Below, in pieces: positions 43,210 to 53,797 of a stretch of DNA of 64,000 nucleotides (positions are counted from its first letter, which is position 1; each line of letters opens with the position of its first letter). Position numbers and translations under genes: made by a program. Origin of the DNA: Rhodotorula mucilaginosa (Eukaryota > Basidiomycota > Microbotryomycetes > Sporidiobolales > Sporidiobolaceae); the NCBI GenBank assembly GCA_034406715.1, contig CP137880.1, positions 62,001 to 126,000 of the forward strand. Direction: 5' to 3'. The notes beneath the pieces are model-generated. The model was not told where the DNA came from, did no database searches, and saw nothing but the letters and a program-made list of their open reading frames with translations.

Positions 43210-45974
43210 ATGGGCTTGACGAACCTCGTACGCGGTGCAGCCAACAGCATCTCGCACGGCAGCCCGGCCAAGCCGCAGCCGCAGTCGGGCTCGACGACGA
43301 CGACGACCGCCTCGTCGACCGCCTCGTCGACGCCCGCACCCGCTGCCGCCGGGTCCGCCGGGTCCGCATCGCAGTCGGGCGAGGACAAGCTCATGGACGG
43401 TGCCATCGCCGACGACACCGAAGTCCTCGACGACGAGCCCAAGAACAGTCAGTCGGCGAGCAGTTTCCCCTCCCCAAAGTCATCGCTGCGTCACCATTGC
43501 GCTCCACCAGGGAGAACGCTCTCGGCGGGTGCTTTCCCTTCAGCATTCAGGAGATGGATGTATGCCCCCTCTCGCGCTGGCCACTTGCCTTTGAATCGCG
43601 AGATTCCGGGATAACCCCCGAGGTCGGTGATCGCTGACGCTGCGGACGGAGCAAGGCTCGAACTCGCTAGATGCGCTTGCAAAGGCCCAAAGTGCTACAG
43701 TTGAAGGATACGCATTCGATACCGCGAGCACCGGAACCGGTTCCGTGACGCCCTACACTCGCGCACATCCCAGCCCGCTCGCTGGCTAAAACTCGCCAAC
43801 AACGTTCTGCTCCCTGTCACACCGAGATGCGTTTTCACTAACCCATACCCCCATGGCTGCATTCATACAGTCATTCTCGCCATGATCAGCCAACTCCGAC
43901 CGGGTATGGAGTTATCCCGGATCACCTTCCCCGTGTGAGTGCGGATTCTCCTGCCTGCGCGACGGCAGACCTGATCGCAACACGCGCAGCGTCATACGCT
44001 TGCCACTCGCCGAACGTAACTGATGGGTCGTACCGTACAGATTCGTCTTGGAACCGCGATCCATGTTGGAGCGTGTGACCGATTTCCACTCTCACCCCGA
44101 CCTGCTGCACGGGTGAGTCGAGCGTAGCCGTCACTAGGTCCTGTCCGACTAAGGGCAACCTCGGTTCTAGTGAGACCAGCTCAGCACGGCTAACACCCCA
44201 AAATGCACCCTACAGCGCCAGCGACCTCAACACGCCCGAAGAGCGCTTCATCTCGGTTCTGCGGTACTACCTCGCCGGTTGGCACATCAAACCCAAGGGC
44301 GTCAAGAAACCGTACAACCCCGTCCTGGGAGAATTCTTCCGCTGCCGGTATGACTACTCGGACGGCACCAGCGCGTATTACATCGCCGAGCAGGTTTCGC
44401 ACCACCCGCCAGTGTCGGCTTGGTCAGTCTTTCCTCGCCCGACTTTCTCTGATATGCCTGTGATGTTGCGCGTTGCAGCGATCGTGAATACGCTGTGTGG
44501 GCGGGGAAGCGCTGACATAAGATGTTCTCCCACGTAGGTACTTCGCCTCGCCTGAACAAGGCCTCGAACTCTGCGGCGAGCTCCGTCCGAAATCGCGCTT
44601 CCTCGGTAATTCGGTCGCCAACAACATGGAGGGAGAGTCCCACGTGCGCTTCTTGACCGGAGTCGGAGCAAAAGACGGAGAGTATGACATCACGATGCCG
44701 AGCATGTAAGTCTTTCGGCGGGAACAACGCATGAATGCGCGATCTACTAACCTTTCCGTTCCTGTGGGTTAGGTACGCTCGCGGGATCCTGTTCGGCAAG
44801 ATGATTCTCGAGCTCGGCGATTCGAGCATCGTCCGGAACGAGACGACCGGTCTCTCGTGCGAGGTCGAGTTCAAGACCAAGGTGGGCGCTTTCGAGATCG
44901 CGTCTGCGCGCTCTCATCCAGCATCGAGCTCACTCCGGTGCCTGTTCTCGCACTTCAGGGCTTCTTCGGCGGATCCTACAATGCGGTCGGAGGCAAGATC
45001 AAGGGACCCAAGGGCGATGTCGGCGAGCTGTCGGGACACTGGCACGACATGATGGAGCTGCAGCGCAAGGGCGTGAGCTTTTCAGTCCCTATTAGAGGAG
45101 TGGCCGATCGCAGTCAGAGTGCTCACTCTCTGTTTCCGTCGCAGACTAAAGGTCGAGAAACGCTCTTCGACGCGAGTACCGCCCGCGTCGTCCAAAAGGC
45201 CGTCTCGCCCGAAGACCAACAGGCGCCGAACGAGTCTCGCCGATTGTGGACCAAAGTGACTGCCGCCATCAAAGCCAAGGACCTCGACGCGGCGACCGAT
45301 GCCAAGAGCGCCATTGAGGAGGCCCAGAGGGAGGCGGCGCGCCAGCGGGACGCGAGCGGAGAGACGTTCAAGCCGAGGTTCTTTAAACCGACGGGCAAGA
45401 ATGGAGAGTGGCGGCCTGACTTTAAGTGAGTCTGGTCCCAGGTCTACAGTCTACATCCGGAACACCCGCAGGAAATGTGCACCGGTCGGATTGAATCGAC
45501 CAGGTGGAAGCTGACTCACCTTACTTGTATCGCACCAGGCTGCCAGCCGGGGACCCAAAGACCCAGCTCGACGCCGCGCGCCAGTTCATCTACGGCTCCG
45601 ACGCCGAACCGCCTCGAGCAGGCAGCGCCGGCACCTCTGGATCCGTATCCCCAGCGCCGCCGCCGCCCTCCTCCTCGACGACGACGACGACGACGGCCGC
45701 CGCCGCCACCACCGCTCCCGCTGCTACGAACACCGCCGCTCCTCCTGCAGAGACCGCTTCCGCCGTACCGGCATCGGCGTCGGCGTCGGAACGACCAGTG
45801 CCGACGGGACGGACATCCTCCGATGGTGCCGAGTCGTTCTATGATGCGCCGCCGGCTTCGCCGCATGCACTCGAAGTCGCGAAGGAGCAGGACCCGATCG
45901 TCGCGACTCCCACTACTACTACGACGAGTGTTGCGGCCCCTTCAGGCTCCTCCTCGACGGCGCCCGCGCCTTGA
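43210..45974 (+). CDS. Oxysterol-binding protein-related lipid-transfer protein (KES1/OSH type)
   Basis: ORD-only lipid-transfer protein. The start MGLTNLVRGAANSISHG is followed by a Ser/Thr/Ala-rich leader. A 422-base intron (43449-43870) leads to the lid/core: ILAMISQLRPGMELSRITFP, FVLEPRSMLERVTDF, then NTPEERFISVLRYYLAGW, KPYNPVLGEFFRC and the fingerprint EQVSHHPPVSAWY. Next come NSVANNMEGESHVRFL, YARGILFGKMILELGD, GFFGGSYNAVGGKIKG and GELSGHWHDMM. The C-terminus has a Ser/Thr/Ala-rich tail after TGKNGEWRPDFK that is longer than in yeast Kes1. No PH, ankyrin or FFAT motif seen. It should move sterol or PI4P between membranes. About eight introns; TGA at 45972-45974. Confidence 0.92.
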
Positions 45975-46384
45975 ACCGCCTCCCTCCTCCTGGACCGGCG
46001 GGTGAAACGACCTGTTTTACGAGTGCCTTCCTCGGCATATACAACGGCTCATGAACAATCTTGTCTCCTTGTTCCGTCTTGCCTTCCTTTGTCTTGGCTT
46101 CTCCTATACACAACTTTTGTACGGCTTGAGAGATCCTCTTCCCCGACTCCCGACTTTTGACGTGCCTTCCTATATAAGCGCCTCTGTAAAACTACACTAT
46201 TGGGACCAAGTTCGCGCGGAGAGAAAGAGGTCCGTTGCGAGAAAGAGGCTATGAAAGACACGTTATATGGTGATACACGAGTGACCGTGTTGCAGACTAG
46301 CAGCAGGCCTACTCGGGAACAAGCATGCCTCCCTCCGCCCACGTTGCTCCTCATCTCCTCCACGCAAGCGAGAAGCTCGCTCGC
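45975..46384. other. Convergent 3' region, OSH gene / RPB5
   Basis: 410 bases between two convergent stops, holding both 3' UTRs. AT content is higher than around it (TATATAAGC at about 46171). No gene supported. Confidence 0.45.
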
Positions 46385-47680
46385 TCACAAGCACAACCGG
46401 TAACTGTTCGCGGGAATGTGCAGAAACCGCGAGACGCGCAGAAGTGGAGAAGAAGAAAAAGAACAGAATCAGCGCCTGTCCGATTCGATTTCTCGGGAAG
46501 GAGGGAGGGAGGGAGTCGGCGGGCGTACCTGACGTAACGACCGGCAGTTTCAGAAGGCCGCGTGATCTTGACGACCTGTCCGCGCTTCAGGCCATAGTAC
46601 CGCGCGACGGGGTCGTGCAGCTGGATTCGCGGGAGTTGGGTGTCTTTCAGGCGGCTGCAGTGGTGGTGCAGTGCAGGGGCAATAGAAGACGTGAGGGATG
46701 AGGGAGGCGGTCAGCTACACGCGTCTGGACCATTCGACCGACTTTGCTCCTCATTTTCTTGTCGATTCTGGAGGTGGCGCAGGAAGGCAGGGGGGCCTCG
46801 AAAAGAGAGAGAGAGAGAGAACTCACTATCGGGTCAGGAGCGTCTTCTTGTCTTCGGGCGAGAGGACTTCGTGTCTCGGCACGAGGACGTGTTGGGTAAT
46901 GTTGACGAGGAGTTCAGACTCCTGGAACGCCTCGATCGTGAACTGCTGAGCCATCGCGGTGATGACCTGTTGTCATGTGCAGAACGAGTACCCCGGGCGG
47001 AGCGGGACATGGTCAGCTGTAACCGTTCTTCTTGTCATGTGCAATACGCCTGGATAGGGACGCACCTTGTTTGCTGAAGGCGTCATGCTCGTCTTGTAGA
47101 TCAGGATCCCTCGCGGGAATTTTTGGGATTCGAGAATGTCGATGAACCTAGCGAAAGGAACATAACCGCGACATCAGCACGAGCTGAAGGGAACACGGGT
47201 ACGGACAAAGCGCGCGCAGGGTGGGTACGCACTTGCGCATGGTCTTGATGCCGACCGAGAATTCCTCTGCGTAAAAGACATAGATCTGCTCTCCGCTCTC
47301 GACCTCTTTTGCTGCCGAAAAGTTGATCTTTGCTTTGCTGCGCGGGCGGGGGTCGGACAGGGTAGGGCAGGCACGGAAAAGGAGTCAGCTCTACTTTCGA
47401 GGGGAGGTCGTACTGTGAGAGCTGGCCGCCGAAAGGGCTCACTCGATTGCGGTCCCTCCTGGTGCGTACTGTGCCTTGAAGTCGTCGAGGGACATCTCGA
47501 TCTCCTCCTTGGCGATGGCATACCCCTGGTGAATCGTGTTCTCCGTCAGTCTAGGGGCCGGAAAGCGGGAGAGACGGGCAAGGGGGCCGATGTGGACTGA
47601 CCCGATCCCGCACGAGCTCGTGAGCGGTTCGCGATACGCGGAATAGCCGTGCAGTTTCTCGTTCAATCTCGTCGGCCATC
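46385..47680 (-). CDS. RPB5: RNA polymerases I, II and III shared subunit RPB5 (ABC27)
   Basis: Starts at 47680; exon 1 gives [15 protein letters not shown] and ends ELVRDR at a GTCAGT donor. The next exons read [20 protein letters not shown] and [20 protein letters not shown] (the 'jaw'). They continue with [27 protein letters not shown] and [20 protein letters not shown]. The highly conserved assembly domain comes last: [40 protein letters not shown] and RYVSYRLCL. The terminal exon (46385-46403) is 19 bases long and supplies the end SYRLCL with TGA; without it the protein would lack its invariant C-terminus. Around six introns. Confidence 0.95.
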
Positions 47681-48403
47681 GTTTATGCGGTCTCGCTGTC
47701 TCTTTTCGACGAGAGAGCTGGAGAAAGAGTCGCGTTGCGGTGTTTGCTAGACGCCGGGGGGTCGAGGGCGCTTTGTCCGGGAGGTGGTGGGCTGTGATCT
47801 GGACTACGAGACAGCTCGTCGCTCTGGTCAGCACGGGTGTCGCTGAGTGTGTACGCAGGCGAGACGCGGAAGCGATGAGTTGAGCGCAACTCGGTGCTGG
47901 ACGGCAACTCGTCTCCACGGGAGGAGGGCGACGGTACGGCCTGGGTGGGACTATGCAGAGGCTACAGATGAACTTACCTCCTGCAGATGAACCGTCTTCT
48001 AGTGGGTGTGAAATGAGCAGAGCAGCTCGACTCGACACTTTCGAATTCAAAGGTCTCGCTCCTGCCCGTCTCGAAGGTCACCTCGACTCGCACAGAGCGG
48101 AATTTGAATCCGCAGTATGCAAAGAGGAGAGGGCTGTCTTGAACCGAACCTAGACGCGAGCCCCTCAGGTGCTGAGCCTTGTTTGAACAGGGAAGGGCGC
48201 CCTCATCGCTGTGCAAGCGCTTATTGGCATATGCTGCTACAGGATACGAGTCGACCTCAAAACAATAAACTGCCGACTTTCAGCTCAATCCGAAGCGGCG
48301 GCCGTTCGAGTTCAAAGTCGCTCTCGCGGCAACTTGCTCTCGCTTTGCTCTCTCCTCTCTTCCCGCTCGCTGTCTTTGGGCCTACCTGCCTGTGCCTCGA
48401 GAC
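47681..48403. promoter_or_regulatory. 723-base divergent region, RPB5 / coiled-coil gene
   Basis: Separates RPB5 (-) from the Sfr1/Mei5-like gene (+). Contains several short open frames without domain content. No RNA gene supported. Confidence 0.4.
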
Positions 48404-49865
48404 ATGATATATCCACCGGTACCGTACCCTCCCATCCCACGCTGCTCTCCCAAAAGCGTGACCGAGCCAGTCGAGGTTGCCCCCGTCGAACCAAGTCACC
48501 CTGACTTTGAGGTAAACCAACCTCTCTGCTCCTCAACGCCCGACTTCCGCGCAGCAAGGTGCTGAATAAGCATACTCGCGCCCACACAGGCGGCGTCCAC
48601 GACTCCCTCGCGTCCGCCGAGTCCTCAGAGGAGCCCGAACGCGAGCGACTCTGGCGCGATCCCGACTCGTGAAACTTCGCTCGCCCTCGACGCGAGAGCC
48701 GTAGACCTTGTGCTCCCTACTGCCTCGGTCCAGCCTCCACAGCTTCAAGCGACGCTGAACCGAGCCCGTCCGAGCGCCGCACGCCCTTCCTTCTCCTCGT
48801 CGTCGCGCTCCCCGCTCACGGCCGCCGTCAGCTCCTCCTCGCGCGCTCCTCCTCCTCCCGGACAAGCCACGTCAACGACTTGGGCGGACGACATCCATGC
48901 AAAAGCTTCCCTGGCTACCGAGATCCTCCGCTTGGAACACCGCGTGGCCCTCCTCCGCAAGGCGAGGCGGGTCCAACTCGCCAACGACCACCGCGCCGAG
49001 CGCGATTCCACCGCGAAATTGGAACGGCGCGCTGAAAAGTGGAGAGAGGCGGGCGCGTGAGTCGAGACCTGGACTCTACTACGGGGGTGACTATGACGAA
49101 CTGACCCCTCGGTCGTATGAGTGTAGGCTCGCGGCTGAGCTCCTGTTGGACCGATTCGGCGTCGTCGTCTCAGCTGCCGCGTCAACCTTCTCAAGCAGCC
49201 CACTGAATGCTGGCCGCCCCTCGACGACTCTGTTCGGTTCGAGCACATTTCTCGACGACGACGATACCGCCTCGGATTACCTTCCGACTCCGCTGACCAC
49301 CACCTCGCGCGTCTTCTCCTCGTTGGGGGGTCCTTCGCACGCCGACCGACTCGCCGACTTTAGGCGTTCACTGACCGCTACGGCGCACGCGCGCGGCATC
49401 TCTGAGCAAGAGGTGCTGCGACAACTCGAAGAAGAGGAAGGGCTCGATCCGCTTCAGAGTCCCGAAGTCGAGTTTGACAGGATGTTGTTGACGCCGACGA
49501 GGGCGGGGAGGAAGAGGAAAAGGAGGGAGGAGGCGCGAGTCGTGACGCGCGGTCTCGACGACGACGAGGAGGATCAGAAACCCGACTTTGCTTCATCGTC
49601 GTCGGCGTCGATCACGACCAGGAGCCTGCCTGGGTGGAAACCTCCGAGGGCAGATCGGGGGGACGCTCCATTTTCGCAATCGAGGATGACGACCAAGAAG
49701 GATCAACCACTTTCCTCTCCGCGGTTGCCTTCTCTCGGCGATGACGACGACGACGACGACGACGAAGACGAGCTGATGCGGGCCCTCGATACTGTCATGG
49801 CGGAAGGAAGCGGAAGTGGTCACCGTCGGTTTCGCCCTCCTCCGGCAGGATACCTTCCCTCCTAG
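48404..49865 (+). CDS. Putative Sfr1/Mei5-like recombination mediator (coiled coil)
   Basis: The start MIYPPVPYPPIPRCSPKS is followed by a first exon ending HPDFE at GTAAAC. Exon 2 opens AASTTPSRPPSPQRSP, a disordered region. A coiled coil follows: TEILRLEHRVALLRKARRVQ, then RRAEKWREAG. A GTGAGT intron joins ALAAELLLDRFGVVVSAA. The combination 'LRKA ... EKWREAG-x-AAE-x-L' resembles the C-terminal domain of Sfr1/Mei5, the partner of Swi5 that stimulates Rad51/Dmc1. The rest is acidic and Ser-rich (DDDDDDDDEDEL from GAC repeats at about 49740-49770), ending PPPAGYLPS. The gene model is solid; the family call is tentative and rests on one short motif. Confidence 0.6.
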
Positions 49866-50431
49866 CCGGCGTCGGACCAACCTCGCGAAGCGCGACACGT
49901 TGGTCGAGAGGAAGAGCTTGCAGGACGCAGGGACGCCGGGGATCGTGTGGCGAGTTCGAACTGACCTCGAAGGCCGGGGAGGAGTCGGGCCAGGATCGAC
50001 AAGGGCGGGACAAAAAAAGAGGAAACCATGAAGTGGCATGTCTTTTCGAGCAGTTCGTAGCGCCCTCGTCCTGCATTGTTTGTGCATTTCCCAGCGATAG
50101 GTTGCATTCTTGACGGGAAGTCGGGATTGACTGCGAGAGGGGGGTTCGATCAGCTCTACATTTGTTCCCTGCCTCGGATTTGCATCCTAGTCTAGCGAGC
50201 CACCCGCCGATCCTGAACGGGTACTGCTCGGACGACTCCGGCGACTGGCCCACGCTCGTGCGTGCGAGCGATCGACACGACCGACCGACGCATCGCCGAC
50301 TTATCATACCGCTCCATCGCTTCGCTACCGACGCCGCGAGTCAGGACAGACACCTTCGGGATACACGCATCAGGGTACTGGCTAGCGATAGGGACCGGCC
50401 AGCGCCCAGCTCGCGCAGCGCAGAGGGCGCG
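49866..50431. other. 566-base spacer upstream of the RING gene
   Basis: Holds the 3' UTR of the coiled-coil gene and the promoter of the RING gene. Nothing further recognised. Confidence 0.4.
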
Positions 50432-53194
50432 ATGGCGACCCGAGGCTCTTCTCTCCCGGAACCGATGGGGCAGCAGCACCACCACCACCCTTCCTCGTCC
50501 CTGCGACCACGTAGGCGTGCAGGCGGTCTGCTCGCTCGGACATTCGGAGCAGTCGCGGTGGCTCTCGCGGCTACGCATTGGAACGTACCGCTCGGCGTCG
50601 AGGCCTACATCCCGGCGCTGCCCGTCAACGATACCTCGGCTCTCAACTCGTCGAACGATATCCTCCATCTCTACTCGTACAACGGCGTGTTCAAGTGAGT
50701 CGACTTGTCTTCCCTCGAATGCCTCCTCCTCTGGCACCGCTCGCACTAGAGAGAGAGACGAGCCTTCGCACCGGGCCTCGGGAGTCACTGACCACCTCCG
50801 CTTGCAGTACATTCATCAGCCGTCAGCTCTGGGCCGAAGCGTTCGATGACAATGGCAACTATACCAATATCTCCACTATCGTCCCATGGACGCGCTACGA
50901 CAAGGTGAGAGATGGCCCGCATCGCCCGAGCCCGAACTCCCGAGAAGCCCGACTCTGAACCTGACGCGTCTCGCTCCTGCCAGGGCGTCCTGATCCATTT
51001 CAACGAGAGCCAGCGCGATCAACCCCCGACGGTGGTGCCGTGGATCGCCATGATCAATTGCGATACGAACGGGACCTCGTACTCGCAGGTGGACGACATC
51101 TTTACCCTCACGCGGGACCTCGGCGCGCAAGCGGCCCTCTTGTACTCTCTCACCTCCGAGGTAAGGGATTCCTTTGTATCTTTTCCACCCTTCGAATCGC
51201 CACTTGACTGATTCGAGAGCTCTCTCGCGTGCAGGGATGCCAAATCAACCAGGAATACCTGACCTCGTTCGAAAAAGTGCTCGACGTGTACGCGACGACT
51301 TCGCTGCAGGGATCGCGAATTATCGAGAGCCAGTTCACGTACGTCCCATCTTTCTTCAGCACGGGGGCATGCAGGGCTGACCCTGGCCATGGCGACCAAC
51401 AGTGGCGTTGGTCCGGGTGCCTACTCGTACGACTCGGCGGTCCTGAACGCTTCGTCCTCTGCGATCGAAACGCTCCTGAACAACAACGCGCTCTCGGTCA
51501 ACGGCAACGTACCGACGAATGCCTCCCTCGAAGTCAATTCTACGACGACCGACTCCTCCCCCATCGGGACGGACGTGTTCGGGTCTGGCGACAACGCTAC
51601 TTTGACAGAGACGACCCCGCCTTCTCTCTTTTCGGATGCGGCAGGCCAGAGCAGCGTTGCCATCTACCGGCGACAACAGCAGACTTCTTCTTCTTCCACA
51701 CCCGCGACGACGAGCAGCGCCACTCGGACTTCGTCGACTCGGACGTCGACTCGAACCTCGTCTGCAGCGACGACGCCGAGTCCGCAAAACTATCTCGGCG
51801 CGGTCATGGCCGCCGCCAACTTGACCGTCGGTGGCTTGCAATCGGGGACGCCTTCTCCCTCCTCGACGAGCAGCAACAGTAGCGGAGGCGGCGGCGCTTC
51901 GACTTCGCTCGCCATGATCATCCTGTACGCCATCACGGGAATCGTCACCCTGCTCTTCCTCGTCGTCATCATGTCTGGTGCAATTCGCGCTGCCCGTCAT
52001 CCGGAGAGGTACGGTCCGCGAGCGGCGAGCAGGGGTGCGGACGGTCGTGGAGGCGGGGCGGGACGGTCCCGCGCCGAAGGGCTGACCAAGGCGATCTTGG
52101 ACACGTTCCCGGTTGTGAGGTGGGGAGGAGGTGGTGGCGGCGCCGATCGCGGAGGAGGAGGAGCAGACGAAGTCGACAGCGAAGTGAGCAGCAGTCAACA
52201 GCGGAGGCGTCGTGGCGGGGACGAAGAGCTCGGTTCGATCGGGTCGGCGGAAGAGGAAGACGGCCGGAAAAAGAGCGTCGCGGCCGGCGCCTCGACCGAG
52301 AACATCGAACTCGCCGTGATGCCGGCCATTGCCGCCGTCGACTCGGCCCACCCTGGATATGGCGGAAGACGAGAGTCACACGCATCCACGATTGGCGGCG
52401 CAGAGTCGTTGAGTTCGATGATGGGCGGAGGAGGAGGAGGAGGACTGGAGATGCCGTTGTTGCTCGACGGTTCGTCGTCATCGCCATTGACGCGGCCAGG
52501 ATCGCAAGCACTCGCACCTCCTGTACCTTTGTCGACGACTCGTTCATCCTCCGAGATGGGCGGCCCGCCTCAATCGACCGCCGCCGTCGACGCCATCATC
52601 GCCGCCACGCCTATGGAATCGGATTCCGAATCGTGCCCGATCTGCCTGACCGAGTTTGAGGAAGGCGACGAGTTGCGGATCCTGCCGTGCGACGAACGGC
52701 ACCGGTTCCACTCGGAATGTATCGACCCGTTCTTGCTCAACGTCAGTCGGTTGTGCCCGCTGTGTCGACTCGATCTCGGTCATGTGGGTGGAGGAGGGCA
52801 CGACGACGACGATGGGGAAGGAGGAGGAGAAGAGGACGAGTTTGGAGGGCCGGGAGGGATCCACTCGCACGAGCGGAGGGAGGAAGAGCGCGTGATCCGC
52901 CACCTCCGCGCGTTGCTGCACCGATCCTCGTCCGCTGCCAACCCGAACCCGAACGCCGGAACTGCCGCACCGACCGCCAGCACGACTGCTGCTGCTGCCG
53001 ACGAGGGAGGAGGCGATTCGGCGGCGGCGGGTGCGGCGGGGGGTACGCAGCAGCACCGTCTCCGGAACCGGTTCGCGCAGTACGTCGTCTCGCGCCGGCG
53101 AGATCGCGAAGAACGGAGGCGGACTCGTCGTGGAAGCAGCAGCGCCGCTGCGTCGTCGGGAGGCGGTGTCTACTATGGCGCGCCGCCGTTCTAA
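50432..53194 (+). CDS. PA-TM-RING-type E3 ubiquitin ligase
   Basis: The start MATRGSSLPEPMG is followed by a membrane signal-anchor (LLARTFGAVAVALAATHW). The luminal part, assembled over several introns, holds a PA-like domain: FISRQLWAEAFDDNGNYTN, VVPWIAMINCDTNG and TLTRDLGAQAALLYSLTSEG. A Ser/Thr-rich luminal stretch with NxS/T sites follows, then one strong membrane helix (SLAMIILYAITGIVTLLFLV). The cytosolic half is Gly/Ser-rich. The RING-H2 finger is complete: CPICLTEFEEGDELRILPCD, then RHRFHSECIDPFLLNVSRL and CPLCR. The tail is Arg-rich. The layout matches RNF13/GRAIL-like ligases of endosome or vacuole membranes that ubiquitinate membrane cargo. The substrate is unknown. Confidence 0.88.
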
Positions 53195-53797
53195 AAAGCC
53201 CGCCTCTAAATTTCGCAATTTCGACCCTCTCCCTCTCCCTCTCGCTCATGCCGCTTTCGGACCTCGACAAGGACCTTATGCACTTTGCCACTTTACGCCC
53301 CGGCCCCAGTTCCTGTGATACCAGTGTTGCTATGACTATGTACCTCGCGGTTTTATTTTTGTTTTGCCTTTACCTTTGTTCGATCGGTGTAGCAACTCCC
53401 AACACGACGTTTGCATGTCTCTCTGATTTGGAATTGCTCTACAGGAGGCGGGTTCACATGCTAGCTCGAAGGTCTGTGGAACAGGGTGAAAGATTTTCTC
53501 GAGCGGAATCCGATCCGCGCAGCCTCGAGGGTTGGAAAGAGCGGTTGGACTCCAGTCGTGGTTGGTCTGGCCCGCTCGTCGTCTGTTGTTGCTACTTCTA
53601 ATCGGATCTCTATAGACACACTCTGGTGAGTCTCTTCGTCTTGCCCTGGCCCTTCCCGGTGCCCTCGAGGGCGAGACACGACGAGTCGGAGGGGGACGAG
53701 AGAGGCGACGGGCGAACCCTGCGCTCTCTCTGCTCGCTCGCTCGCGACTGGGCGGGTTGGACTGGGCGCTGACCAGGTCAGTGATCCAACAGCGAGT
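53195..53797. other. 603-base spacer upstream of the Pumilio gene
   Basis: Contains the RING gene 3' UTR and a possible 5' leader of the Pumilio gene. No separate gene supported. Confidence 0.4.
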
